From contig NZ_JADWYI010000001.1 of NCBI RefSeq assembly GCF_016904885.1, positions 3,844,001 to 3,908,000 on the forward strand: DNA of 64,000 bases, given 5' to 3'. Position 1 is the stretch's first letter. Every line of letters begins with the position of its first letter. The notes under the pieces are model-generated. The model was given only the letters and a program-made list of their open reading frames with translations, did no database searches and was not told the DNA's origin. Position numbers and translations under genes: made by a program. This document shows positions 42,095 through 50,667 of the stretch, in pieces. This DNA is from Archangium primigenium (GTDB lineage Bacteria; Myxococcota; Myxococcia; Myxococcales; Myxococcaceae).

Positions 42095-43207
42095 ATGGCC
42101 CTGCACGGTGATTTCTCCAGCTTTCCCCTGCCCGAACTCCTCCAGTGGTTGGACAGCTCCCGCAAGACGGGCACGCTCCAGCTCCTCTCCTGGGAGGGCG
42201 GTGAGCGCTCGCTCTTCCTTCTCTCCGGCCAGGTGCTGGCGGTGGCCAACGAGGGGCTGCGCGGGCGTCTGGCCCGGGTGCTCGCCCTGGCCAAACTGGC
42301 CGATGGCGCGGCGGTGCTCGCCGCCCTCAAGGCGCTGCCCCCCAGCGGCGAAGGCATGGAGTCCGTCTTCCGCGCCCACGGCGTGGAGCCCCGGCTCGTG
42401 CGCGAGCTGGTGCGCGAGGAGATGCTGGGCTCCATGGCGGACCAGACGCGCGGCGGCCACGGCGCCTTCCACTGGACCGAGGACATGGACCGCTCGGGCG
42501 AGGAGTGGGCCCCGTGCGAGATGAGCCTGCGCGAGCTGCTCTTCGAGTCGCTGCGCTGGGTGGATGAACAAGCGGACGTGGACCGGGTGCTGCCCGGGGA
42601 CGCGCTCACGGTGCGCGCCATCGTCCCGCCCAGCTCGCGCCAGCCCCTCTTGCACCGCATCCTCTTGTCCCTGTGCGCGGGCGGGCAGAACATGGGCCGG
42701 CTGCGCCTGTCGCTGGGCATGTCGCGCTCCTCCACCTCGCGCCGCATCTTCGAGCTTTTGCGCGCCCGCCAGGTGGAGGTGGACGGCGCCCCCGAGGTGG
42801 TGGTGGACCCGGTGACGGACATGCTGGAGAAGGGCGCGGTGCTGGTGCGCGAGCGCCAGTACGACGCGGCGGAGCTCGTGTGCGCCACGCTCCTGGCGAG
42901 CGATCCCACCGACCGGCGCGTGCGGGAGTTCGCCCGCATGGCGCAGAGCGAGCACGTGGCCTCGCTCTACGCGGCGCTGCCCCCCCTCTCGGTGCCGGTG
43001 CTGTCGCCCGACTCCGAGGAGCTGAGCCTGCTCAAGGCCGAGGAGCGCCAGGTGGTGGGGCTCGTCAATGGCTCCTGGGACGTGTCCACGCTGGTGCTGG
43101 CCAGCCCCGCGCGCGAGCTGGAGACGCTCAAGACCCTCGCCAAGCTCGTGCGCATGGGCCTCTTGCGCCTGCGCTCCGAGTCCGACCCCGAGCACGGCCG
43201 GGGATGA
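42095..43207 (+). CDS. DUF4388 (PatA-like) regulatory protein
   Basis: A 370-residue protein beginning with a DUF4388 domain (ALHGDFSSFPLPELLQWLDSSRKTGTLQLLS, GGERSLFLLSGQVLAVAN), typical of myxobacterial signalling proteins. A second helical region contains SLGMSRSSTSRRIFELLRARQVEVDG, which resembles a winged helix, and the last part (VVGLVNGSWDVSTLVLASPARELETLKTLAKLVRMGLLRL) is again domain-like. Such proteins act in signalling or gene control; partners are unknown. The 23-base divergent gap to the neighbouring gene means both promoters overlap the start regions. Confidence 0.88.
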   Translation: MALHGDFSSFPLPELLQWLDSSRKTGTLQLLSWEGGERSLFLLSGQVLAVANEGLRGRLARVLALAKLADGAAVLAALKALPPSGEGMESVFRAHGVEPRLVRELVREEMLGSMADQTRGGHGAFHWTEDMDRSGEEWAPCEMSLRELLFESLRWVDEQADVDRVLPGDALTVRAIVPPSSRQPLLHRILLSLCAGGQNMGRLRLSLGMSRSSTSRRIFELLRARQVEVDGAPEVVVDPVTDMLEKGAVLVRERQYDAAELVCATLLASDPTDRRVREFARMAQSEHVASLYAALPPLSVPVLSPDSEELSLLKAEERQVVGLVNGSWDVSTLVLASPARELETLKTLAKLVRMGLLRLRSESDPEHGRG

Positions 43208-43274
43208 CGGAAAAATCCCTCCCAGAGGACCGCCTCGCCTCCGCCGTCCGCGCTCCCCGCGCGGGCGGCGTTTT

Positions 43275-43310
43275 CGTTTCCGTCTCCGTCTCCGTCTCCG
43301 TCTCCGTCCG
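43275..43310. repeat. hexanucleotide tandem repeat
   Basis: Six 6-base units: CGTTTC, four exact CGTCTC, then CGTCCG. It lies in the 226-base gene-free stretch between the DUF4388 gene and the YceI gene, about 124 bases before the latter's start. Copy number could vary by slippage and might alter promoter spacing. No gene is seen in this gap. Confidence 0.85.
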
Positions 43311-43433
43311 AGGGGGCGTGATGGTCCTCATTACCCGGGACAGGCGCGGGGCGAACACGGGGTCTCTACATCGCGCCGGGAAATCGCTATGACGCCGTGT
43401 GTCGACCAGTGGTCATTGACCCGGGAGTTCTCG

Positions 43434-43970
43434 ATGAAACTCAAGCAGATGATGGCGGTGGTGATGGTGCTCGCGACGCCCGCGCTCGCGCAGGTGGAGC
43501 GCACGGGATCGGCGAGCACGGTGTTCAAGGGCAAGGGCCCGGCGGGCTTCAAGATCGAGGGGAGGACGGAGGAGCTCACCCTCAAGGACGACGGCAAGAC
43601 GGTCGTCATCTCCGTGCCCCTGGCGAAGCTGTCCACGGGCATCGACCTGCGCGACACGCACATGCGCGACAAGTACCTCCAGGTGGACAAGTTCCCGGCC
43701 GCGGTGCTGGAGGTGCCCTGGTCGGAGATCAAGCTGCCCGAGGCGGGCCAGAGCCTCACCCAGAAGGTGAAGGGCAAGCTGACCCTGCACGGCCAGACCA
43801 AGGACGTGGTGGCCGAGTACGTCATCAAGCGCAACGGAGACGTCTACGAGGCGACGGGCCAGATGCCGGTCAACTTCAAGGACTTCGGCATCGACGTGCC
43901 CAACTACATGGGCGTGACGGTGAAGCCCGACCTCGAGACGAACACCTCGTTCCACTTCAAGAAGAGCTAG
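43434..43970 (+). CDS. YceI-family periplasmic protein
   Basis: A 178-residue exported protein (signal peptide ending TPALAQ). The YceI lipocalin-like pattern is visible: ASTVFKGKGPAGFKIEGRT, IDLRDTHMRDKYLQVDKFPAAVLEV, GKLTLHGQTKDVVAEYVIKRNG and FGIDVPNYMGVTVKP. YceI proteins bind isoprenoid-type or amphiphilic molecules; some occur next to cytochromes b561. GGGAG lies 7 bases before the ATG. The porin-cytochrome-like gene starts 13 bases after the stop codon, so the three genes 43434-45643 form one operon. Confidence 0.93.
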   Translation: MKLKQMMAVVMVLATPALAQVERTGSASTVFKGKGPAGFKIEGRTEELTLKDDGKTVVISVPLAKLSTGIDLRDTHMRDKYLQVDKFPAAVLEVPWSEIKLPEAGQSLTQKVKGKLTLHGQTKDVVAEYVIKRNGDVYEATGQMPVNFKDFGIDVPNYMGVTVKPDLETNTSFHFKKS

Positions 43971-43982
43971 AGGCCGTAAGCC

Positions 43983-45155
43983 ATGCGTCAGTTGTTCGTC
44001 GTCGTCGTCCTGCTCGGACTGCTCGCTCCGGCGAGCGCCCGGGCCTACCCGTGGATGATCCGCCACGGGTATTCCAGCTGTGCCGCGTGCCACACGGACC
44101 CCTCGGGCAACGGGCTGCTCACGCCCTATGGACGGGCCCAGTCCGAGCTGCTCCTGGCGGCCACTTACGGCAAGGTGAAGGAGGAGGTGAGTCCCTCCAC
44201 GAGCTTCCTCTTCGGCGCGGTGCCGCTGCCGGAGTGGTTGAACCTGGGGCTGTCCTTCCGCGGAGGCGCGCTGGTCAACAAGGTGCCCACGAGCGACGCC
44301 CGGGTGCGGCCGCTGCAGATGGCGAGTGATTTGCGGGGCCAGGCCACCTTCGGCCAGTTCCGCGCCAACGCCAGCGTGGGCATCGCGGTGCGCCGCGCCC
44401 TGCTCGCCTCCCTGACGCCGTGGGAGGGCAACAACATCGTGTCCCGTGAGCACTGGCTCGCCTGGGACAACGAGGAGCAGACGGTGGTGGTGCGCGCGGG
44501 CCGCATGAACATCCCCTTCGGCCTGCGCAACGCGGAGCACACCACCTGGGTGCGCGAGCGCACGCGCACCGACACCAACGAGCACCAGCAGTACGGCGCG
44601 GCCGTGGCCTACAACGGGGACGGCCTGCGCGGCGAGTTGATGGCCATCGCCGGGAACTTCCTGCTCAACCCGGATCTCTACCGGGAGCGCGGCTACGCGG
44701 GCTACCTCGAGTGGTCGCCGCGCTCGGACCTCGCCCTGGGCGTGAGCAGCCTGACCACGCGGGCGCGCTATGACGTGGACACGCGGCTGGCCGGCTTCTG
44801 GCGCCAGTCGCACGGCCTGTTCGGCCGGTGGGCGGTGGCGCGCCCGGTGGTGCTCATGGCCGAGGCGGACGTGCTCGTCAACGCCTCGCGCGAGCAGGAC
44901 ACGGGTCTGGGCTTCACCAGCCTGCTCCAGGCGGACGTGGAGCCGGTGCAGGGCCTGCACATCCTCCTGTCCGGCGAGACGCTCACGCCCGTGGGCAACC
45001 TGGGCACCAGCGTGGGCGCGGGGCTCGGCGTGGGCTTCGTCTTCCTGCCCCAGTTGGAGCTGCGCTTCGATGGTTTCGCCCGGCGCTCGCCCCTGCCGGG
45101 CGGCGGCGGCTCCCAGTCCTTCACCGTCCTCTCCCAGCTGCACCTCTCCCTATGA
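43983..45155 (+). CDS. outer-membrane beta-barrel-like protein with N-terminal CxxCH
   Basis: A 390-residue exported protein. Immediately after the signal peptide (cleaved near SARA) is GYSSCAACHTDPSGNG, with Cys33, Cys36 and His37 forming a c-type heme motif. The rest has amphipathic alternating strands of a porin-like barrel (GLSFRGGALVNK, RGQATFGQFRANASVGIAVR, QYGAAVAYNGDGLRGELMAIAG) and ends QLHLSL. It would place a single c-heme at the periplasmic mouth of a barrel. The stop codon overlaps the ATG of the next gene (ATGA). YceI lies just upstream. Heme attachment is inferred; the CxxCH could also bind metal. Confidence 0.88.
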   Translation: MRQLFVVVVLLGLLAPASARAYPWMIRHGYSSCAACHTDPSGNGLLTPYGRAQSELLLAATYGKVKEEVSPSTSFLFGAVPLPEWLNLGLSFRGGALVNKVPTSDARVRPLQMASDLRGQATFGQFRANASVGIAVRRALLASLTPWEGNNIVSREHWLAWDNEEQTVVVRAGRMNIPFGLRNAEHTTWVRERTRTDTNEHQQYGAAVAYNGDGLRGELMAIAGNFLLNPDLYRERGYAGYLEWSPRSDLALGVSSLTTRARYDVDTRLAGFWRQSHGLFGRWAVARPVVLMAEADVLVNASREQDTGLGFTSLLQADVEPVQGLHILLSGETLTPVGNLGTSVGAGLGVGFVFLPQLELRFDGFARRSPLPGGGGSQSFTVLSQLHLSL

Positions 45156-45643
45156 AAGCGCTCCTGAATCCCGGCTCCCGTCGCGCCCTGGCGCGGGCCT
45201 CCGTCCTGGGTCTCGCCCTGTGGGGGGCCTCGCCCGCGTGGGCGACGGGGGAGTACCCCGACATCCTTCAATCCACGCTGAGCCTGCCGTCCTACCCCTC
45301 GTGCGCCCTCTGTCATCAGGGGCCGCAGGCGGTGGGCACGGTGGTCACGCCCTTCGGCATGTCCCTGCGCGCCCGGGGGCTGGTGAGCTTCAACAACGCG
45401 TCCTTGCGCTCGGCCCTGGAGAAGCTGGAAGCCGAGAAGGTGGACAGCGACGGGGACGGCGTGCCGGACATCGAGGAGCTCAAGACGGGCCGGGATCCGA
45501 ACCGGGCCGAGGCCACCGGCGGGGACGGCGAGCCCATCCTCGAGGAGGTGCTGCCCGAGCCCACGTATGGCTGTGGCGTGGCCCCGGGCGGACTGTCCCT
45601 GGGGCTGGCGGGCCTGCTGCTCGTGCTCAAGCGGCGCCGCTGA
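45152..45643 (+). CDS. MYXO-CTERM protein with CxxCH and calcium loop
   Basis: A 163-residue exported protein. The signal peptide is cleaved near AWAT. A CxxCH motif, YPSCALCHQGPQ (Cys51, Cys54, His55), resembles a c-type heme site; a thrombospondin-3/EF-like loop DSDGDGVPDIEEL (98-110) follows; the C-terminus is a MYXO-CTERM sorting signal with YGCGVAP, a hydrophobic helix and KRRR. Such tails are processed by myxosortase and anchor proteins on the cell surface. Its start overlaps the stop of the barrel gene, so the two are translationally coupled. It could carry an exposed heme near the barrel; this is inferred. Confidence 0.9.
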   Translation: MKALLNPGSRRALARASVLGLALWGASPAWATGEYPDILQSTLSLPSYPSCALCHQGPQAVGTVVTPFGMSLRARGLVSFNNASLRSALEKLEAEKVDSDGDGVPDIEELKTGRDPNRAEATGGDGEPILEEVLPEPTYGCGVAPGGLSLGLAGLLLVLKRRR

Positions 45644-45673
45644 GACGTCGTCGAGACGGACGGTCCGCGCCCG

Positions 45674-46819
45674 CTACTCCGTGGCGGGCGCGGGCAGTCC
45701 GGCGGTGTGCAGCCGGGTGAAGATGTGCATCAGCACGTACAGGGCGAAGGCGGCGTCATCCACCCGGTGACTGGAGCGCGCGCCGAGCGTCTGCAGCTTG
45801 AGCAGGTCCCCCCCATCCACGTGCAGCAGGTAGGCCTGGGCCGCCAGCGAGCCCTCGCCCGCGAGCGCCAGGCCCCGCCGCGCCGCGTCCAGGCACGCCT
45901 GGATGCAGGTGGCGTAGTCGCCCGCCGCGAACGCGCCTTCCGCCGCCCGGGCATGATCGAACAGGTCGGACGGGGCCAGGGCACTCGTCGCGCCCAGGGG
46001 CCGCTGTCCCGTGAGGGACGGGGGCGCGGTGGCCGGGACCCCGGGCTCGGGCAGGGGCGGCTGGGCGGGGGGCGGGGCGCCGATGGCGGGCATGCTCCGC
46101 GAGGGCCGGGGCGCCATGGCGGGCGGCGCGGCCGAGGACGCACGGCCCACCAGGTGCTGGCTCAGCTGGGCCTCCAGGTTGCCCCGCCCGGAGGCCGCGC
46201 CCGGGGGCGGCGCCACGCGTGGCGGCGGCACGATCTTCTTGGCGCGCAAGTCCTGGATGACCAGCCGGGTGATGGCCTTGAGCGCGTCCATCACGCCCCG
46301 GCCGCTGACGGCCTCGGTCTCGAAGTCGGGCACGCCGCGCGGATTGAGCGCCTCGCGCAGCTCCTCCACGGACAGCGCCGAGGGCAGATCCCGCTTGTTC
46401 CACTGCACCACCAGCGGGAAGCGCTCCAGCCGGATGCCCTGCTCCAGCAGGTTCTCCTCCAGGTTGGCCAGCGACTCGCGGTTGGCGTCCATCATCTCCG
46501 GCTGCGAGTCCGCGACGAACACCACCCCGTCGGCGCCCTGGAGCACCAGCTTGCGCGTGGCGTTGTAGAAGACCTGACCGGGCACGGTGTAGAGCGCCAG
46601 GCGCACCGTGCAGTCATTCACCCGCTCCACCTTCACCGGCAGGAAGTCGAAGAAGAGCGTGCGATCGCCCTCGGTGGCGATGGACATCATCTCGCCCCGG
46701 TGCGCCGGGCGCACCGTCTCGAACACCTTGCGCAGCGTGCTCGTCTTGCCGGACAGACCCGGTCCGTAGAAGACGATCTTCACCGCCACTTCCCTGGCCA
46801 CCAGATTGACGCTGCTCAC
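45674..46819 (-). CDS. MglA-like small GTPase with C-terminal extension
   Basis: A 381-residue protein. The first 195 residues are an MglA/Arf-like GTPase: P-loop GPGLSGKT (19-26), EGDRTLFFDFLP, TVPGQ in the switch II position (Thr where classical Ras has Asp, as in MglA), and NKRD as G4. After this comes a Pro/Ala-rich linker (about 205-290) and a helical domain (SDLFDHARAAEGAFAAGDYATCIQACLDAARRG...). MglA sets polarity in myxobacterial motility; this is a longer paralogue, not MglA itself. The GTG start at 46819 overlaps the anmK stop codon (GTGA), with AGGAAAG upstream. Confidence 0.9.
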   Translation of the reverse strand: MSSVNLVAREVAVKIVFYGPGLSGKTSTLRKVFETVRPAHRGEMMSIATEGDRTLFFDFLPVKVERVNDCTVRLALYTVPGQVFYNATRKLVLQGADGVVFVADSQPEMMDANRESLANLEENLLEQGIRLERFPLVVQWNKRDLPSALSVEELREALNPRGVPDFETEAVSGRGVMDALKAITRLVIQDLRAKKIVPPPRVAPPPGAASGRGNLEAQLSQHLVGRASSAAPPAMAPRPSRSMPAIGAPPPAQPPLPEPGVPATAPPSLTGQRPLGATSALAPSDLFDHARAAEGAFAAGDYATCIQACLDAARRGLALAGEGSLAAQAYLLHVDGGDLLKLQTLGARSSHRVDDAAFALYVLMHIFTRLHTAGLPAPATE

Positions 46820-47961
46820 GGTGTCAGCTTTCCTAGAACGACTCTCCGCCGGGCGCCAGTCGCCGACGGCACGTTCGCGGGCGTCCCCGCGAGGTGCTCG
46901 CTGGCCAGCAGCGCGAAGCACACCGCCTCCTTGGCACCCTCTGGCAGGCCCAGCGCATCCACTGGGCGTACGGGCAGGGGAGACAGCCGCGCCGTCAGCC
47001 GCTCCATCAGCACCGGGTTGCGGATGCCGCCGCCGGACACGTACACCGCCTCCAGCGAGAAGCGGGGCAGCAGCCACGCCTCGTACGCGCGCGCCGTGGC
47101 CTCCACCGTGAACGCCACCGCCGTGGCCATCAAATCCCGCGGGGCCACGTGCCGCGCCCGCTCCCACAGCCCCGTCACCAGGGCGTCCCCGAAACCCTCG
47201 CGGCCGGCGCTCCGCGGCGGGGGCAGGGCGAGGAAGGGGTGCGCGAGCAGCTCCTCGAGCAGCGCGGGCACCACCTGGCCCTCGCGCGAGAGGCTCCCGT
47301 CCAGGTCGCACTGCAGCCGTCCCTGGGTGATCCGCCGCGCCAGCCCGTCCAGCACCATGTTGCCCGGCCCGGTGTCGAAGGCGAGCGTGTCCTCGAGCCG
47401 ATCGCCTACCACGCTCACGTTGCCGATGCCCCCCAGGTTCTGCAGCGCCCGCGCCACGCCGGGTTTGCGGAACAGGGCCCAGTCCAGGTAGGGCACCAGG
47501 GGCGCGCCCTGGCCCCCCGCGGCCACGTCCCGGGTGCGGAAGTCGCTCACCACGGGGATGCCGGTGCGCTCGGCGATGACGGACGCCTCCCCGAGCTGCA
47601 GGGTGGAGGGCGTGGCCGACAGGTGCGCGGGCAGGTGCGCCATCGTCTGACCATGCGAGCCGATGACGTCCACGTCCTCGGGCCGCGCGCCGCCCCGCGC
47701 GATGGCCTCCAGCGCGGCCTCGGCGAAGCGCTCACCCAGGGCGAAGTTGAGCTCGCACAGCGCACGGGCATCGTTCGCCGCGAGCACCTGGTGGGTGAAC
47801 TCGGGCGGGAAGGGCCGCGAGACGTGTGCCAGCAGGGTGATGCGGACCTCGGCGCCCGTGCCCTCCACCTGGCAGAGCACTGCCTCCACCGCGTCCACGC
47901 TGGTGCCCGACAACAGCCCGACGCACAGCCGCGACGGGGGAAGGACGGCTCGCGAGTCCAT
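46816..47961 (-). CDS. anmK: anhydro-N-acetylmuramic acid kinase
   Basis: A 381-residue ASKHA-fold enzyme that phosphorylates and opens 1,6-anhydro-MurNAc to MurNAc-6-phosphate in peptidoglycan recycling. Visible motifs are LLSGTSVDAVEAV near the N-terminus (the GTSxD nucleotide loop), DVIGSHGQTMAHLP, SDFRTRDVAAGGQGAPLVPYLD, LNLGGIGNV-like QNLGGIGNVSVV, FDTGPGN and VYVSGGGIRNP. Length matches the family. The start is the ATG at 47961. It overlaps the MglA-like GTPase gene by 4 bases; the pairing has no obvious metabolic logic. Confidence 0.96.
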   Translation of the reverse strand: MDSRAVLPPSRLCVGLLSGTSVDAVEAVLCQVEGTGAEVRITLLAHVSRPFPPEFTHQVLAANDARALCELNFALGERFAEAALEAIARGGARPEDVDVIGSHGQTMAHLPAHLSATPSTLQLGEASVIAERTGIPVVSDFRTRDVAAGGQGAPLVPYLDWALFRKPGVARALQNLGGIGNVSVVGDRLEDTLAFDTGPGNMVLDGLARRITQGRLQCDLDGSLSREGQVVPALLEELLAHPFLALPPPRSAGREGFGDALVTGLWERARHVAPRDLMATAVAFTVEATARAYEAWLLPRFSLEAVYVSGGGIRNPVLMERLTARLSPLPVRPVDALGLPEGAKEAVCFALLASEHLAGTPANVPSATGARRRVVLGKLTP

Positions 47962-48035
47962 GCCCTGAATGTAAGCGCCCGTGCGCCCGCGCGCCGGACT
48001 CCCCGGTGCGGGAACGACGAGAATCCTCCACTCGG

Positions 48036-49085
48036 CTAGCCAGGCCTCCGGTCAAGCGGCGGATCCCGAACGGGCGATGTGCCGTCGGAGGCGTGGGCGG
48101 AGGCCAGGTCCCGTCGGGCGGTGGACGCTCCACCCCCGCCCAGGGACGCCCGGGGAACGGGGGGTTGAGGCCGCGCGCTGCCAGGAGAGGCCGCTCCCGA
48201 CCGCGCTTGATCCTTCCTCCACCGGCGGATGCCCGGACACTCGGGGGGCTCGAGCACCTGGGGTTCGAGCGCGCACTCACCGCTCGCGGGCGGTCCCGCG
48301 CCCCGGGGACTCACGGGCCGGGGCGCCACGGACGGCGGCGGGGACGGGCTCTCCACCACGAGCCGGGGGGACGGGGGGAGCGGGGGCGCGGGGGCCTCCA
48401 CGGGACGCGCTTCCACGGCACGCGGCTCCACGCGGACCGGGACCGCGCGCGCGGGAGGCGGCGCGGCTAGGGGCTGGGGCGTGGGCATGGGCACCACGAG
48501 TCCGTTGTGCCGCGGGGCCTGGAGGCTGTCGGTGAGCGCGGTGTTGCGCGGGGGAGCGCTCCGCGCGCGCTCGCCACACCCGCTCACGTCATTGCCCTGG
48601 AGCACCGCCTTGCCCCACTTCACGCGGATGCAGTCCTCGGCCCGGGCCCGCACCGAGGTGTTGCGCACCGTCGCGGCGATGAGCAGTTCCAGCCCTTGCT
48701 CGGCCTGGGTGAGGAGCGCGCCGTCGATGACCGTCCCCCGGCCACCTCGCACGCGGATGCCATACCAGGCGCCCTCCGCGCCTCGTGCGGTGAACTCCAC
48801 CGGTGACTCCGTGGTGCCCCGCACCAGCAGTGTCCCATCGACAATGAGCTCGACACGTTGGGAATCCACTCCGGATCCCTGAGCATCATCGGAGGCGGCG
48901 ATCACCTGCACACCCGGCTCCAGGGTGAGCTTCGCTCCCCACGGAACCGTGACATCACCACGCAGCACATAAGGGCTGCCGCTCCGCTTCCAGACGGTGT
49001 TCCCCGGCACACTGCCCTGGACGTCCGTCGCGGCGGACGCCATCGCGGGAAGCAGCAACACCAGGGTGAGGAGCACGGCACGCAT
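48036..49085 (-). CDS. exported beta-helix-like protein with Pro-rich tail
   Basis: A 349-residue protein with a signal peptide (LLLPAMASAA). Residues about 22-180 show short repeating strands (GDVTVPWGAKLTLEPGVQVI, ELIVDGTLLVRGTTESPVEFTARG, WYGIRVRGGRGTVIDGALL, VRNTSVRARAED) typical of a right-handed beta-helix. The second half is Pro/Ala/Arg-rich and low complexity, ending without a recognisable domain; the last 70 residues have odd composition and the true stop or frame there is less certain. Function unknown; perhaps an extracellular matrix or surface protein. The nearest gene is anmK, on the same strand downstream after 74 bases. Confidence 0.75.
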   Translation of the reverse strand: MRAVLLTLVLLLPAMASAATDVQGSVPGNTVWKRSGSPYVLRGDVTVPWGAKLTLEPGVQVIAASDDAQGSGVDSQRVELIVDGTLLVRGTTESPVEFTARGAEGAWYGIRVRGGRGTVIDGALLTQAEQGLELLIAATVRNTSVRARAEDCIRVKWGKAVLQGNDVSGCGERARSAPPRNTALTDSLQAPRHNGLVVPMPTPQPLAAPPPARAVPVRVEPRAVEARPVEAPAPPLPPSPRLVVESPSPPPSVAPRPVSPRGAGPPASGECALEPQVLEPPECPGIRRWRKDQARSGAASPGSARPQPPVPRASLGGGGASTARRDLASAHASDGTSPVRDPPLDRRPG

Positions 49086-49238
49086 GGCGGCACGCAGCGT
49101 ATCGTCCGTTGCCTGACACCGTCCACAAAGGGCGCCACGGTTGGCTGCCCATCAAGCGGAGCGGATGACCGGTGGAGGACAGGCGCGGCACCCGGAAGTG
49201 CCCGTCTTCCTGTCCTCCCCGGTTGTTTCACCGACGTC

Positions 49239-49847
49239 CTACTTGAGGAGGCCTTCGGCCTTGAGCGCCGCCTGCACGTTCGGCCGCGCGCCCACGCGCT
49301 CCTGGTAGCTCTTGATGGCGGCGAAGGGGCTCAGGTCCACGCCCACGTGCCCGGCCCAGCTGAGCACCGTGAAGAGGTAGGCGTCGGCGACGGAGAACTC
49401 CCCGCCCTGGAGGAAGGACTGCTTGCCGAGCGTCTCGTTCACGCTCGTCAGGCGCTTGATGGCCATGGCGCGGAACATCTTCTTGGCGTCCTCGGGCAGG
49501 TTGGGGTTGAAGAGCGCGCCCATCGTCTTGTGCAGCTCGGTGCTGATGAAGTTGAGCGTCTCCTGCAGCCGGTAGCGCTCCAGCGAGCCGTTGGCCGGCG
49601 CGAGCTTGGCGTTGGGGGCCTTGTCGGCGATGTACTGCACGATCGCCGGACCCTCGGTGAGCACCGAGCCGTCGTCCATCACGAGCGCCGGCACGTAGCC
49701 CTTGGGGTTGATGGCGTTGAAGTCCTGGCCGGACGCCGTCTTCTTGCTGCCCAGATCCACCTTCTCGGCCTCGAACTTCTGGCCCGCCTCGAACAGGACG
49801 ATGTGCGGCGAGAGCGAACAGGCGCCAGGGGCGAAATAGAGCTTCAT
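49239..49847 (-). CDS. beta-class glutathione S-transferase
   Basis: A 202-residue bacterial GST. The N-terminal thioredoxin-like domain starts KLYFAPGACSLSPHIVL with Cys10, the catalytic residue of beta-class enzymes, and contains NPKGYVPALVMDDGSVLTEGPAI, the cis-Pro and gamma-glutamyl-binding region. The all-helical C-terminal domain follows (FSVADAYLFTVLSWAG). It conjugates or reduces electrophiles with glutathione or a related thiol; thiol availability in this organism is not shown here. GGAGA lies 9 bases before the ATG. Another GST of a different subgroup lies at 57597. Confidence 0.92.
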   Translation of the reverse strand: MKLYFAPGACSLSPHIVLFEAGQKFEAEKVDLGSKKTASGQDFNAINPKGYVPALVMDDGSVLTEGPAIVQYIADKAPNAKLAPANGSLERYRLQETLNFISTELHKTMGALFNPNLPEDAKKMFRAMAIKRLTSVNETLGKQSFLQGGEFSVADAYLFTVLSWAGHVGVDLSPFAAIKSYQERVGARPNVQAALKAEGLLK

Positions 49848-50021
49848 GGGGAGTGTCTCCGCGGTTGGAAAAAGGCCTGAAAACAGGCGGCGGATTACTG
49901 CTCCAATCCCTCGCGCATTGCCAGCACTTCGCGGGTCCCTTCTTCACACTGCGGATGACACGTCGCGTTGGGGGCGGAGGCCCTAGAGTGCGCCCACGCC
50001 TTTTTTCGAGGAGCAATCACC

Positions 50022-50504
50022 CTGACCCCACCCACCCCGAAGAAACGCGCCCCGGCGCGCAAGCGCGCGGTCACGAAGACACCAACGGATTCTTCCAAGA
50101 AGGCTGGAGCCGTTGGGGCTTCACGCGCGGATCCCGCCGTGCACGCGTTCCTGGAAGCGCTGGCACATCCCCTCCAAAAAGAGGCCAAGGCCCTGCGCGC
50201 GCTCATCCTGGAGGTCAGCTCCGACGTCCTGGAGGAGATCAAATGGAACGCGCCGAGCTTCCGCACCACGGAGCACTTCGCGACGTTCAACCTGCGCTCG
50301 CGCGAGCACCTGCGGCTGGTGCTCCACCTGGGCGCGAAGGTGAAGGCCACCGCGAAGACGGGCATCCAGGTCGCCGACCCGTCGGGTCTGGTGGAGTGGC
50401 TCGCGCCGGATCGCGGCCTGGTGACCGTTCGCGACACGAAGGACTTCCAGCGCCAGCGCGAGGCACTCCAGACGCTGCTGCGCGAGTGGATCCGCTGGGT
50501 CTGA
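50022..50504 (+). CDS. DUF1801 protein, non-canonical start likely
   Basis: About 160 residues. The family part is clear: AVHAFLEALAHPLQKEAKALRALILEVSSDVLEEIKWNAPSFRT and the HLRLVLHLGAKVKAT block, a small YdhG-like fold of unknown function. A Lys/Arg/Ala-rich N-terminal segment precedes it. Upstream of that segment there is GAGGAG followed 7 bases later by CTG (50022) in the correct frame, and no ATG, GTG or TTG nearby; the next canonical start, a GTG near 50139, would cut into the conserved domain. A CTG start is therefore proposed. The upstream frame has a GTG at 49968 without a ribosome site. Divergent from the GST gene. Confidence 0.75.
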   Translation: MTPPTPKKRAPARKRAVTKTPTDSSKKAGAVGASRADPAVHAFLEALAHPLQKEAKALRALILEVSSDVLEEIKWNAPSFRTTEHFATFNLRSREHLRLVLHLGAKVKATAKTGIQVADPSGLVEWLAPDRGLVTVRDTKDFQRQREALQTLLREWIRWV

Positions 50505-50667
50505 GCGCGGCCCCCGCGCGGGGAGGCCGCCAGGGTTTGGGTTGGACTGGATTCCTCCAGTCCTCTCGAAAAGCGTTCCGCCATTCAGCGGGCCTGACAG
50601 TGGATTCCCTGGAATAACGGAAATCCTTGCCTAGGATGCGCGGCCTTCCAGCCCCAGGGGTCCGTGC

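Noticed and set aside
43275-43310. Possible CRISPR-like array
   Set aside because: Units are only 6 bases without spacers; it is a simple tandem repeat.
48036-48280. A frameshift near the 3' end of the beta-helix-like gene
   Set aside because: The last 70 residues look unusual, but no alternative frame gives a better continuation, so the annotated stop was kept.
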